Source of the DNA: CAZLLE01 sp964560425
Lineage (GTDB): Bacteria > Campylobacterota > Campylobacteria > Campylobacterales > QNZT01
DNA length: 64,000 nucleotides
Assembly: GCA_964560425.1 (NCBI GenBank)
Contig: CAZLLE010000072.1
Location: 10,840-74,839 of the forward strand
Direction: 5' to 3'
Both the position numbers and the translations under genes were made by a program. The notes under the pieces are model-generated. The model ran no database searches. It was not told the DNA's origin and saw nothing but the letters and a program-made list of their open reading frames with translations. Below are positions 52,083 to 61,354 of the stretch, one piece after another (within the stretch, counting starts at the first letter, position 1; every line of letters begins with the position of its first letter).

Positions 52083-53288
52083 ATGTTTATTACAGTAGGG
52101 GCAATATTTTTTATATATATTTTGACCAAAGTTTATATCTCGGTCATGGAAATAGGATTTGTATCCAAAGCAAAACATGACAGACCTGTTATATTAATAC
52201 CTTCAAACTATGTCAAAGCGGCAGAGTACAAAATAGCTAGTGAGAGAATGGGGATTTTAGGTACACTTTTTGAGTATCTACTCTTCATATTTTGGATTGG
52301 ATTTGGATTAAAATGGCTTGATAGTATGATTGTAATAGATGATATTGCACTAAAGTCAGTAGTTTTTATTTTGGCATTTGGAGCGATTGGAATGATCGTA
52401 TCATTGCCATTTGATCTATACAAAACATTTGTACTTGATAAAAAATTTGGATTTTCCAACATGGATGCCAAACTCTATATAATAGATACATTAAAATCAA
52501 TGGCAATGTCTATTATATTTGGAGGGGCAGTTATCTGGCTTATTAGTAAAATTATAATCAATATAGAGTCATGGTGGATCTGGGGATTTGCTCTAATATT
52601 TACTATTGTATTGATTATCAATCTAATATATCCTACATGGATAGCACCAATTTTTAATAAATTTACAATATTAGAAGATGAAGATCTAAAAAGTTCAATA
52701 GAAAACCTAATGGCAAAAGCAGGATTAAAAGCAGAAGGTGTCTTTACAATAGATGCGAGCAAAAGAGATAACCGTCTCAATGCCTACTTTGGTGGACTTG
52801 GTAAATCAAAAAGAGTTGTGCTATATGATACGCTAATAGAGAAGCTAACCAAAAATGAACTTTTGGCAGTACTAGGTCATGAATTAGGACACTTCAAACA
52901 TAAAGATATTATCAAAAACATTAGCATTATAGCTGTACTACTATTTTTGATGTTTTTTATATTTGGAAACCTACCACAATCACTTTTTGATATGATAGGA
53001 GTAGAAAAAACACCTTATACAATCATCGCAATGTTTATGATATTTTCACCAATTATATCACTATTTTTCATGCCTATATTTGGTGCAATAAGCCGTAGAA
53101 ACGAATATGCAGCAGATGAGTATGGAAGCGAGTGTGAAAGCCAAGAAGAGTTAGCAAATGCTCTACAAAAACTAGCAAATGAAAACAAAAGTTTTCCAAA
53201 ATCACACCCACTATCAATAATCTTCTACCACACTCACCCACCGCTAGTAGAGAGATTAAAAAGGCTAGGTGTCAAGATTGACGATTAA
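52083..53288 (+). CDS. Ste24-like M48 membrane metalloprotease
   Basis: 401 aa with about seven membrane segments. The zinc site is LGHELGHFKHKD and the third ligand region RRNEYAADEYGSE. The C-terminus ends FYHTHPPLVERLKRL, the family's SHP-like motif. It is CAAX-prenyl-protease-1-like, but bacteria without prenylated CAAX proteins use it for membrane-protein quality control (inferred). It starts right after the dsbD stop and overlaps prmC by 20 nt. Confidence 0.88.
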   Translation: MFITVGAIFFIYILTKVYISVMEIGFVSKAKHDRPVILIPSNYVKAAEYKIASERMGILGTLFEYLLFIFWIGFGLKWLDSMIVIDDIALKSVVFILAFGAIGMIVSLPFDLYKTFVLDKKFGFSNMDAKLYIIDTLKSMAMSIIFGGAVIWLISKIIINIESWWIWGFALIFTIVLIINLIYPTWIAPIFNKFTILEDEDLKSSIENLMAKAGLKAEGVFTIDASKRDNRLNAYFGGLGKSKRVVLYDTLIEKLTKNELLAVLGHELGHFKHKDIIKNISIIAVLLFLMFFIFGNLPQSLFDMIGVEKTPYTIIAMFMIFSPIISLFFMPIFGAISRRNEYAADEYGSECESQEELANALQKLANENKSFPKSHPLSIIFYHTHPPLVERLKRLGVKIDD

Positions 53289-54087
53289 AGAGGCTCTCAA
53301 AATTGGAGCAAATGAGATAAAAAGTATGAAAGAGGCTCAAATCCTCCTTTCATACTTTTTAAACAAAGATCAACTATATTTAATACTTCATGAAAACGAC
53401 ACACTAAAAAATCAAGAAAAATACTTTTCACTCATAAAAAGAGCAAAAAATAGTGAACCAATAGAGTACATCACAAATAAAGTAAGTTTCTATTCAGAAG
53501 AGTTTTTTATCCAAAAAGGAGCTTTGATCCCTCGCCCTGAAACCGAAATATTGATCGATAAAGTAGTAGAAATCTCCAAAAAATTTCAAAACCCCAAAAT
53601 AGCAGAGATCGGTGTAGGAAGCGGAATAATCTCAATCATGTTGGCAAAACTAATACCAAATATAGAGATAACTGCCACAGATATTTCAAAAGAAGCTATC
53701 CAAATAGCAAAAAAAAATGCCCTCCATTTTGGAGTAGAAAAAAAAATAGAGTTTATAAATAGCTCCTATCTTGAAAATATTGATAAAAGTTTTGATATTA
53801 TCGTCTCAAACCCACCATACATAGCAAATAATTTCAAAGTAGCTCAAAACTTAGATTACGAACCAGACATTGCACTTTTTGGAGGAGTTGAAGGAGATGA
53901 AATACTCAAAAATATAATTGATATATTCATAGAAAAAAAAGCCTCATACCTAGCATGTGAAATGGGATATGACCAAAAAGAGAGTTTGAGTCAATACATG
54001 ACCAAAAAAGGAATCAAAAATTTTTCATTCTACAAAGACTTAGCAGGATTTGATAGAGGGTTTATAGGAGCAAACAATCAAAGATGA
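53269..54087 (+). CDS. prmC: Release-factor glutamine methyltransferase PrmC
   Basis: 272 aa. It methylates the Gln of the GGQ motif in RF1 and RF2. The SAM loop is AEIGVGSGIISIM and the catalytic motif SNPPYIANN is intact. The start is GTG 53269 (MSRLTIKEALKIGA) with AAAAAGG about 5 nt upstream; TTG 53278 is an alternative. It overlaps the M48 gene, and its 3' end contains the ribosome-binding site of the ABC ATPase. Confidence 0.92.
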   Translation: MSRLTIKEALKIGANEIKSMKEAQILLSYFLNKDQLYLILHENDTLKNQEKYFSLIKRAKNSEPIEYITNKVSFYSEEFFIQKGALIPRPETEILIDKVVEISKKFQNPKIAEIGVGSGIISIMLAKLIPNIEITATDISKEAIQIAKKNALHFGVEKKIEFINSSYLENIDKSFDIIVSNPPYIANNFKVAQNLDYEPDIALFGGVEGDEILKNIIDIFIEKKASYLACEMGYDQKESLSQYMTKKGIKNFSFYKDLAGFDRGFIGANNQR

Positions 54088-54826
54088 CATTATAATATTT
54101 GAAAATGTACACAAATATTTCGGAAGCAAAAAAGTATTAACGGGGCTAAATTTTACAATCAAAGAGGGGACTGTAGCTGTAGTTATGGGACCTTCTGGTA
54201 CAGGTAAATCTACAGTTATCAAACAGATAGTAGGATTACTCAAACCTACCAAAGGTAGAATTTTGGTTGAGGGTGTAGATGTTGCAAAGGCAAGTGAAAA
54301 AGAGCTATTGGAACTTAGAAAAAAGATTGGTTTTGCTTTTCAATTTGGAGCTTTATTTGATAGTATGACAAACTTTGACAATATAGCATTTCCACTTAGA
54401 GAACACACTAACATGAGTGAAGCTGAAATAAAAGAAGAGGTTTATAGATCTATTGAGATGGTAGGATTAAATCCGCTAGATGTAGCACCTTCAAGCCCAC
54501 ATGAGCTTAGTGGTGGTATGCAAAAAAGAGTTGCCATTGCTAGAACTATTATTATGAAACCTGATATTATTTTGTATGATGAGCCTACCTCTGGACTTGA
54601 TCCAATTGCAAGTGATCTTATTAGTAGATTGATCGTCAAACTCCAAAGAGAGCTAGGAACAACCTCTGTAGTTATATCTCATGATATCAAAGAGAGTTTC
54701 AAGATTGCAGATCAGATGATTATGTTGTATGGAGGAAAAGTGTTGGCTTCAGAAAAACCAGAATTTTTCAAAACCACCGATAATCCTATTATTAGGCAAT
54801 TTATCGATGGGATTAGTGAGCTTTAG
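54077..54826 (+). CDS. MlaF/IamA-type ABC transporter ATPase, no canonical start codon
   Basis: ATPase of a retrograde phospholipid (Mla-type) transporter. Walker A GPSGTGKST, Q-loop FQFGALFDS, signature LSGGMQKRVAIARTI, Walker B DIILYDEPTSGLD. The family N-terminus is intact upstream of the first ATG (54185): IIIFENVHKYFGSKKVLTG. That frame has no ATG/GTG/TTG after the TAG at 54065-54067, but AGGAG (54066-54070) lies 6 nt before ATC 54077, so a rare ATC start is proposed; ATT 54089 is an alternative. The permease and MCE partner genes are not adjacent. Overlaps prmC by 11 nt. Confidence 0.8.
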   Translation: MKDDIIIFENVHKYFGSKKVLTGLNFTIKEGTVAVVMGPSGTGKSTVIKQIVGLLKPTKGRILVEGVDVAKASEKELLELRKKIGFAFQFGALFDSMTNFDNIAFPLREHTNMSEAEIKEEVYRSIEMVGLNPLDVAPSSPHELSGGMQKRVAIARTIIMKPDIILYDEPTSGLDPIASDLISRLIVKLQRELGTTSVVISHDIKESFKIADQMIMLYGGKVLASEKPEFFKTTDNPIIRQFIDGISEL

Positions 54827-55230
54827 GAAGCTTTACATTCAGGACAGAGACCCGAAAATACTAGAGCTTCCTCTTTGATTTGATAGTGACTCAAATTTGC
54901 TGCTTTTTGAGAAATAGTATGCAAATCTAATATAATATCTTCAACCCTGCCACACTCTTGACATACTACATGGGAGTGTGCCTCTTTGGTGAGTTCATAC
55001 TTTGATTTCTCATTTGGTATCTTTACCTCTTGAATAAAATTACTATCTAACATTGTATTTATATTTTTATAGACTGTAGCAAGTGATACAGAAGGAAACT
55101 TCTTTTTTATTGCTTCATACAGCTCATCTATACTCATATGCACACAACCATAAAGCTCTTCTACTATACTGAGCCTTTGTGGTGTTACCTTGATCTTATA
55201 CTCTCTGAGCAGTTGTTCATAACTATTCAT
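54823..55230 (-). CDS. Fur/PerR-family metalloregulator
   Basis: 135 aa. A winged helix (VTPQRLSIVEELYG, PSVSLATVYKNINTM) is followed by a dimerisation domain with HSHVVCQECGRVEDI and the C-terminal GLCPECK: two CxxC motifs that bind structural zinc. This could be Fur or PerR; the short C-terminus and peptide pattern are nearer PerR, but I cannot decide. It converges on the ABC ATPase with a 4-nt overlap. Confidence 0.88.
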   Translation of the reverse strand: MNSYEQLLREYKIKVTPQRLSIVEELYGCVHMSIDELYEAIKKKFPSVSLATVYKNINTMLDSNFIQEVKIPNEKSKYELTKEAHSHVVCQECGRVEDIILDLHTISQKAANLSHYQIKEEALVFSGLCPECKAS

Positions 55231-55325
55231 AACTTTCCCCCATATGTTCAGAAAGATAATATTTTACTAAAAGAAAAATATTATCATGTAATTAATATTC
55301 ATTTTAACTTTTTTTTCTTAAGGTA

Positions 55326-56012
55326 TTATAAAACTTTTAATACATCAGAGATATTTTTTATAATTTCATCTCTTGAAGCATAATTACCATAAGGGTCAAT
55401 AATTAAAGGTTTTGCTATATTAATAGATTGTACTGGTAAAAAGTCCAAAATATAGCTATCTCCACAATAACTACTCTCATTAGCTTTTAATCCATGTCTC
55501 TCAAAAAAGCTTTGGTAAAACTCTAATTGTGGTTTTTCATAACCTTCATCTTGTGAAATATGAAGATAATCTACTAGATCTGAAATACCCAATCTATCTA
55601 CAATTGACAAAAGCTTAGAGTCAAAATTGGAAATAATTCCAACTTTGAATCCTTTCTCTTTAAGCGTTGTAAATGTATCTTTCACATCTGATTTTAAGAC
55701 CCAATGCCTATCATGAGAGGCAAAATATTTAAAAAGTTGATTTTCAGAATTATCAACTCTATCAGAAATACCAAGACTTTTGATAATCATGTCATTATAA
55801 TGTTGATAATATTTACTCTTACTATCAAAATCTGTAACTTTTACAGAGCTATAAAACATATGTTTATCCAAACATGCAAATGCTTCTCTAGCTCTCTCTT
55901 TATCAAGTTTAAAATCACAAAATTTATCTACATAACTACATAACATATCTTCAGAAGAGGGAGAGAGATCAGCTATTGTTCCAGCAAAATCAAAAAGCAC
56001 ATTTTTTATCAT
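55326..56012 (-). CDS. HAD-superfamily hydrolase with phosphonatase-like DxA motif
   Basis: 228 aa. Motif I is D8-F-A10-G-T12: the nucleophile Asp is present, but the usual second Asp is Ala, as in phosphonoacetaldehyde hydrolase. Motif II Ser is in IISNFDS, motif III Lys in EGYEKPQLEF, and motif IV in YCGDSYILDF. Residues about 16-90 form a helical cap. It overlaps the ATP-grasp gene by 4 nt, so the pair probably acts in one step of surface-sugar modification. Phosphatase versus C-P cleaving or other activity is unresolved. Confidence 0.82.
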   Translation of the reverse strand: MIKNVLFDFAGTIADLSPSSEDMLCSYVDKFCDFKLDKERAREAFACLDKHMFYSSVKVTDFDSKSKYYQHYNDMIIKSLGISDRVDNSENQLFKYFASHDRHWVLKSDVKDTFTTLKEKGFKVGIISNFDSKLLSIVDRLGISDLVDYLHISQDEGYEKPQLEFYQSFFERHGLKANESSYCGDSYILDFLPVQSINIAKPLIIDPYGNYASRDEIIKNISDVLKVL

Positions 56013-57022
56013 TTTCTCAACTCCTCACTTCTTCTATTTAATATATCTATTTGTGAAACATCTGCATAAATCTCTTCATAATAACGCATTGCAACAAACT
56101 CTCGTCTATCATTAATTTTCTCTACGCTCTGTTTTAATACCAACTCTCGTACTGCCATTTCAGGACCATTTAATACTTGAGATACAATCGCTGTACTTCC
56201 TGATAATCTTCCGTTAAATTCAAATATATAAAGTTTTCCATCTACTAATCTAGCTTGAATATTTAGATACTTCATATCTAATACTTTGGCTACTTTAGCC
56301 AAATCTGCTTCCATTTTATCATTTAAAATTCGTCTTGCTTTATAGGTAGAGCCACATTTTAGTTCTCTATTAAATAGAACTACACCTTTTACCTCTTTGT
56401 CTTCACCTATATATATACCTGCCGTATACTCTTCATCATCTGCATCCAAATATTGTTGAAAAATAAAATCTTCATTTCCCAAAAATTTTAGACTCTCATC
56501 TACACTATTAAAAATATGTAGATGTTTTGCACCATTATCCCACCGTTTTTTGACAATAAAAGGAATTCCTGCATCTTTTACAAATGCTTCTATATCCTCT
56601 TTTGTTTTGGGGATAGTTGTCTTTGGTGTATCAAATCCATGTTTACTCAAAAAATTATAAGTCAATAACTTATCATCACAAATTTCAACTTTCTGGACAC
56701 TATCTACAAAGATAATAGCACCTGTTTTAGATTCTAACTCACTCTTATTTTGAGCAATTTTCAAAATTTCAGAATCAACGGTAGGAAAGAAGATATCAAT
56801 TTCAAACTTATTCATCAATTGAATCAAATACCCAATATACTCTTGGCTTGAAGAGTAAGGGGCAATAAATGATTTCTCATCAATATGCAAAAAAGAGCTA
56901 TCTTCAAATACACATATAGTATAAATCTCTACATCCAAATCTGATTTATTAAGTGCTTTAATAACACCCTGACCAACATCTCCACCTGCACCAGAGACCA
57001 ATACTTTTACTTTTTTATTCAA
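56009..57022 (-). CDS. ATP-grasp ligase (carbamoyl-phosphate-synthase-like), sugar cluster
   Basis: About 338 aa. An N-terminal pre-ATP-grasp Rossmann-like domain starts KVKVLVSGAGGDVGQGVIKA. The ATP-grasp core has FIVKKRWDNGAKHLHIF (ATP-binding Lys) and IFEFNGRLSGSTAIV (Mg-binding Glu/Asn). Such enzymes join a carboxylate to an amine or thiol. TTG 57022 is the chosen start (AAAGG 8 nt upstream); GTG 57025 is possible. It lies in a cluster making an amino-deoxy sugar, so the sugar amino group could be the acceptor (inference). Confidence 0.8.
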   Translation of the reverse strand: MNKKVKVLVSGAGGDVGQGVIKALNKSDLDVEIYTICVFEDSSFLHIDEKSFIAPYSSSQEYIGYLIQLMNKFEIDIFFPTVDSEILKIAQNKSELESKTGAIIFVDSVQKVEICDDKLLTYNFLSKHGFDTPKTTIPKTKEDIEAFVKDAGIPFIVKKRWDNGAKHLHIFNSVDESLKFLGNEDFIFQQYLDADDEEYTAGIYIGEDKEVKGVVLFNRELKCGSTYKARRILNDKMEADLAKVAKVLDMKYLNIQARLVDGKLYIFEFNGRLSGSTAIVSQVLNGPEMAVRELVLKQSVEKINDRREFVAMRYYEEIYADVSQIDILNRRSEELRK

Positions 57023-58817
57023 CACTCTTACCTTTATACTCTTTAAAAACAAATCTACCATACTTAGAAGATTTGACAAACTCTAGATAATCATCTACTC
57101 TGTCATCTTTAAAAATAGGATTTTCAATATAATCTACCAAAATAATTTTCTTATAGTTATTAAAAATTGATCTTATTTGAGGAGCTCTATTTTCAACAGC
57201 TTCAAAATATCCAACCATCTCTTTGGCTTGTCTCTCTAAAAACCAACCTCTATTACCATCAATAAGAAGCAATCTAAGCCCCGGAATCGTCAACTCTTCT
57301 TGAAGTTTCAAATCTCCACTATCTTTCCAAGCATCTTTGACCCATTGCATATCTTTTCCAATCATGTAAAAATATAGAGATTGTCTCATTTTATGTACAT
57401 TTGGTTCACCTTTGAGTTTGGAAGATAAAAAGTGTGCATCAGGATGATACAAAATATGAAACTTATGAGTAAGTGTCAAACTAATAGGGGATAACTCCGC
57501 GGGCATATATGCGGGAGTGATAACTAACATCTCTTTTTCATCACCCAAAGAGCTACTATTTTTTGTGAAATATTGATCTATCTCTGTAATCTTTTGATTA
57601 TGTTCAAAAAACTTCAAATAGTGAGAGTGAGCCGCAGCTATACCTGTAAATGTAATAAATACAAATATTGCAAAAATAAGATATTTTTTAAACCCTTCAA
57701 ACTCTACATCATGAAATAAAATAACTGCAATATAAAACATTTGTATACTCAAAATAGTATCTGAAAAGTAGTAGATATGATTCTCTATCTGAAATGCTGA
57801 GGATAACACTAAATGTATACTTGAGGCTACAAGACTAGCCAACCCTAGAGAGAGTACGACCACCTTAACACTAATACCTCTTTTTGGTTTCAAAAAAGCA
57901 ATTATTATAGAAAAAAATACAATAAGATATTTGGAAACACCCAACATATCATCAAGCTTGGACATATCAAAATCAAACGCATCAACTTTAAAAGCAGGAC
58001 TACCAGTACCACCTCCACTCATCCATGAAAGAGCATCTACAACAATAAACAATATCCCCATAATAAGAGCAACTTTCCAAACAACTTTTCCTCTATCCAT
58101 AAAGTGCATAATTACAATAGCAATAAGAGTTTGAATCCAAATAAGAGCCAAAAGAAATGGAAATGTTTTTAGTGCTAGTAATTGAATAACAAGGAGAATA
58201 ATCCAACCTTTGATAGTATGATTTTCAAATAATTTCACAAAGAAAATCATATATAAAAATAGAAATGGAACAGCAGCTTGAGGGAAAAAATGTCTACTAT
58301 ATGCTAAATTTAGATCAGCAAAATCAGAAGAAGATGGGACATGAGTCCAAAAATAGATCACCTCTTTTAGATCTGTTGTTCGCATCAAAAGCAAAAACAT
58401 CAAAGCCAAAACAACCAGTACATAAAGATTTCTCTTCTCACCAATTACTATTTTAAAAAAGTAATAAGCACTAAAATAGATAGCCAATACCCAAAAAATA
58501 GTCCATATAATAATCGCCACTGTCCATGAACCAGCACTAATGGCAAAGATAGCTTTAAAAACCAAAAAGGATAGACTAAAACGACCATAATCAAACTCTG
58601 CAGGAATCATCTCCCCACCATACCATGGACTGATAATATTACCAACACTATTAAATGATAGATCTGTCATGTTCAAATAAAGATACATATCAGAGTTAAA
58701 AATTGGAGGAATATCAGTAAAACCAAGTTGAGAAAGCGTCAATACAAAAGGATACATATATATCAAGACAACTAAAAAAGCAGCTGTTTTGATATTTACT
58801 AAATTATAATTTTTCAT
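57015..58817 (-). CDS. Polytopic membrane protein of the sugar cluster, unknown
   Basis: 600 aa with about 10-11 membrane segments in the first 410 residues (for example FLVVLIYMYPFVLTLSQLGF, WTVAIIIWTIFWVLAIYFSA) and a soluble C-terminal part of about 190 residues containing MQWVKDAWKDSGDL. A conserved-looking loop ISPWYGGEMIPAEFDYGRF follows the first segment. The layout resembles GT-C glycosyltransferases or polymerases, but no family motif is clear. It sits between transaminase and ATP-grasp genes and overlaps the latter by 8 nt. Confidence 0.65.
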   Translation of the reverse strand: MKNYNLVNIKTAAFLVVLIYMYPFVLTLSQLGFTDIPPIFNSDMYLYLNMTDLSFNSVGNIISPWYGGEMIPAEFDYGRFSLSFLVFKAIFAISAGSWTVAIIIWTIFWVLAIYFSAYYFFKIVIGEKRNLYVLVVLALMFLLLMRTTDLKEVIYFWTHVPSSSDFADLNLAYSRHFFPQAAVPFLFLYMIFFVKLFENHTIKGWIILLVIQLLALKTFPFLLALIWIQTLIAIVIMHFMDRGKVVWKVALIMGILFIVVDALSWMSGGGTGSPAFKVDAFDFDMSKLDDMLGVSKYLIVFFSIIIAFLKPKRGISVKVVVLSLGLASLVASSIHLVLSSAFQIENHIYYFSDTILSIQMFYIAVILFHDVEFEGFKKYLIFAIFVFITFTGIAAAHSHYLKFFEHNQKITEIDQYFTKNSSSLGDEKEMLVITPAYMPAELSPISLTLTHKFHILYHPDAHFLSSKLKGEPNVHKMRQSLYFYMIGKDMQWVKDAWKDSGDLKLQEELTIPGLRLLLIDGNRGWFLERQAKEMVGYFEAVENRAPQIRSIFNNYKKIILVDYIENPIFKDDRVDDYLEFVKSSKYGRFVFKEYKGKSVE

Positions 58818-58821
58818 AATA

Positions 58822-60018
58822 CTACCTCGAGTAAAACAGTTTAATTCTATTGATTACCTTCTCTCTCTCACTCTCCAAAAGATTGAAACAAAAAGGTAAT
58901 CTAACCAAACGGTTACTTTCAGAGGTTGTATATTTATCTTCACCTCTAAATTCACCAAATTTTTCACCTGCTGATGAACTATGTAGAGGAACATAATGAA
59001 ATACTGCCTCAATATTATCTGATCTCAAAAATTTAATCAGTGCAGACCGCTCTTCCAAATCTTTAGCTTTGAGATAAAACATGTGAGCATTATGTTGAGT
59101 ATTTTTAGGAATTGTAGGAAGTTCTATTAATCCTCTCTCTTCTAGCTCTTTAAGCCCATTATAATAACCTTTCCAAGTTGCCAATCTATTATCATTAATC
59201 TCATCTGCACTCTCTAGCTGACCATATAAAAATGCGGCATTAAGTTCACTTGGAAGATAACTAGAACCCATATCTACCCAGCTATATTTATCCACCTGAC
59301 CTCTAAAAAACTTTGATCTATTAGTGCCTTTTTCTCGAATAATCTCAGCTCTTTCAAAAAACTTATCATCATTCAAAATCAAAAGACCACCCTCACCACA
59401 CTGATAATTTTTGGTTTCATGAAAGCTAAAACAACCAATATGACCAATTGTACCAAGAGCTCTACCATTATAAGTAGCCATCATGCCTTGTGCTGCATCT
59501 TCTACTACAAAAAGATTATATTTATCTGCTATCTCCATAATGGTATCCATATCACAACCAACACCAGCATAATGAACAGGTACAATAGCTTTTGTCTTAT
59601 CTGTAATTGCAACTTCAATCTTAGATTCATCCATGTTCATCGTATCAGGACGAACATCTATAAATATAATTTTAGCCCCTCTAAGTACAAATGCGTTTGA
59701 AGTAGATACAAAAGTATAACTTGGCATAATTACCTCATCACCCTCTTTAATATCAAGTAAAATAGCAGCCATCTCCAAGGCATGAGTACAAGAAGTTGTC
59801 AAAAGTGTTTTTGAACCTTCAAGTTTGTTATCAAACCATGTATGACACTTTTTTGTAAAAGATCCATCACCAGAGAATTTAATAAATTTAAATACATCTT
59901 CTATGTTCTTCTGCTCATTCCCAGTTACAGCAGGTCTATTAAAATCCAAAAGCACACTATCTATACTCTTTTGCTCTTTAGTATCTATTATTTCAGGTTT
60001 ATTAATATTCTCCAACAT
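58822..60018 (-). CDS. DegT/DnrJ/EryC1-family sugar transaminase (RffA/WecE-like)
   Basis: 398 aa PLP enzyme. Seen: SCTHALEMAAILLDIKEGDE, MPSYTFVSTSNAFVLRG, VVEDAAQGM (Asp pairs with PLP) and FHETKNYQCGEGG with the catalytic Lys. HETKNxxCGEGG is the WecE/RffA pattern, so the expected reaction is dTDP-4-keto-6-deoxyglucose to dTDP-4-amino-4,6-dideoxygalactose. Strong ribosome-binding site AAAGGAGGTAAG. The substrate is supplied by rfbA-rfbB upstream in the same run. Confidence 0.88.
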   Translation of the reverse strand: MLENINKPEIIDTKEQKSIDSVLLDFNRPAVTGNEQKNIEDVFKFIKFSGDGSFTKKCHTWFDNKLEGSKTLLTTSCTHALEMAAILLDIKEGDEVIMPSYTFVSTSNAFVLRGAKIIFIDVRPDTMNMDESKIEVAITDKTKAIVPVHYAGVGCDMDTIMEIADKYNLFVVEDAAQGMMATYNGRALGTIGHIGCFSFHETKNYQCGEGGLLILNDDKFFERAEIIREKGTNRSKFFRGQVDKYSWVDMGSSYLPSELNAAFLYGQLESADEINDNRLATWKGYYNGLKELEERGLIELPTIPKNTQHNAHMFYLKAKDLEERSALIKFLRSDNIEAVFHYVPLHSSSAGEKFGEFRGEDKYTTSESNRLVRLPFCFNLLESEREKVINRIKLFYSR

Positions 60019-60032
60019 AACTCTTACCTCCT

Positions 60033-60398
60033 TTACGCTCTACTTGATATAATAATACCAAGAATAATCATTGCCAAACCACCAACTTTATATGCATTAA
60101 CTGGCTCTTGAAAAAGAAAAACAGACAAAGCAAAAACCAAAACAAATGCCAAACTCATAAAGGGATAGGCATAACTAACATCAAATTTTGTCATAGCAGC
60201 CATCCAAAATAGTGAAGCAACAAAAGCTGCTGCAAAACCAGAAAAGATAAGAGGATCCAACATAAGCTTTAGTAAAAAAATCAATTTATCAAAAAAACCA
60301 CCATCAGGAAGCTCTCCATACCCTGAAATTCTCCACTTCAAAATCAACTGTCCATAAACAGTAAAAAATATCGTTCCAAAAATATAAAAATAACCCAT
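60033..60398 (-). CDS. Small four-span transporter (EamA/SMR-like)
   Basis: 121 aa with four membrane segments: YFYIFGTIFFTVYGQLILKW, FSGFAAAFVASLFWMAA, YAYPFMSLAFVLVFALSVFLF and VGGLAMIILGIIISSRA. The pattern is like ArnE/ArnF or half-size EamA flippases. In this cluster it may flip a lipid-linked sugar made by the adjacent DPM-like glycosyltransferase. Its start shares a base with the GT2 stop. Confidence 0.75.
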   Translation of the reverse strand: MGYFYIFGTIFFTVYGQLILKWRISGYGELPDGGFFDKLIFLLKLMLDPLIFSGFAAAFVASLFWMAAMTKFDVSYAYPFMSLAFVLVFALSVFLFQEPVNAYKVGGLAMIILGIIISSRA

Positions 60399-61354
60399 TA
60401 TAATTCCTTATCTTTCTCTTGCCATGTTGTCTCAGCAACAACATAAATTGGTCTATCTTTAGTTTCATTAAAAGTTTTACCGATATAAATACCTAAAATA
60501 CCAAGATTTGCAAACAACATTCCACCAATCAAATAAATTGATACAACAACTGTCGTCCACCCATCCACAGGCACACTCAAATAAAATCGTTTATAAACTA
60601 AAAATAGAATATACATAAAAGCCATTGCTGTAATGGCAAAACCTAAATGAACTGACATTCTCAAAAGCTTATTAGATTGAGAGACAATATTATCTGAAGC
60701 CAAATTTAGTAGTTTCATAAAACTATAACCAGACTCACCCTCTTTTCTCGGGGCATGATCTATATCTACTTTAGCTGTCTTAAATCCCAACCATCTTATA
60801 AAAAATGGATAAGATCTATTTTGTTCTTTTATTCTTTTAAAATTTTCAACTACTTGTTTTGAGACAATACTAAAATTCGCAACAGTAGCATCATTTTTTG
60901 CTTCTGTTAAATAATCCAAAACTTTATAAAATAGTTTTGAACCAAGCTTTTTGGAAGCACTATCTTGTCTTTCATGTCTTCGTCCAAAGACAACATCGTA
61001 ACCCTCCATTGCCTTATTATAAAGTTTTGTAATCTCTTCTGGTTGATCTTGCAGATCACAATCCATCACAACAACCCAATCACCATTGGCATAATCAATA
61101 CCTGCAGTAATTGCTTTGTGTTGTCCAAAATTTCTTGAAAGATTAATACCCTTTACACGAGCATCCCATTCTGATAGTTGTACAATCTCATTCCATGCAC
61201 AGTTTTCTTGAATTTTTTCATCATTTACAAAAATAATTTCAAAATTTTTATCTATAGAAGAGAGAGTCTCATTAAGTCTCTCATACAATTCAGCAAGAGC
61301 TGATGCACACCCATAGACAGGAATAACTATAGAGATATAAGCTCTTTTAGCCAT
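60398..61354 (-). CDS. Glycosyltransferase family 2, DPM/ArnC-like with two C-terminal membrane segments
   Basis: About 318 aa. GT-A fold: SIVIPVYGCASALAELYERL, DWVVVMDCDLQDQPEEI (DxD-type metal site), VVFGRRHERQD and ISLSRNFGQHKAITAG-like NLSRNFGQHKAITAG. Two membrane segments close the protein. Such enzymes attach a sugar to polyprenyl phosphate. Start ATG 61354 has GGAG 7 nt upstream; earlier ATGs lie within the rfbB 3' end. It overlaps rfbB by 8 nt. Confidence 0.88.
   Translation of the reverse strand: MAKRAYISIVIPVYGCASALAELYERLNETLSSIDKNFEIIFVNDEKIQENCAWNEIVQLSEWDARVKGINLSRNFGQHKAITAGIDYANGDWVVVMDCDLQDQPEEITKLYNKAMEGYDVVFGRRHERQDSASKKLGSKLFYKVLDYLTEAKNDATVANFSIVSKQVVENFKRIKEQNRSYPFFIRWLGFKTAKVDIDHAPRKEGESGYSFMKLLNLASDNIVSQSNKLLRMSVHLGFAITAMAFMYILFLVYKRFYLSVPVDGWTTVVVSIYLIGGMLFANLGILGIYIGKTFNETKDRPIYVVAETTWQEKDKEL

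Noticed and set aside
54062..54200. Truncated ABC ATPase starting at ATG 54185
   Set aside because: The upstream in-frame sequence encodes the conserved N-terminal strands of the ATPase and is preceded by AGGAG, so the gene is complete with a non-standard start.
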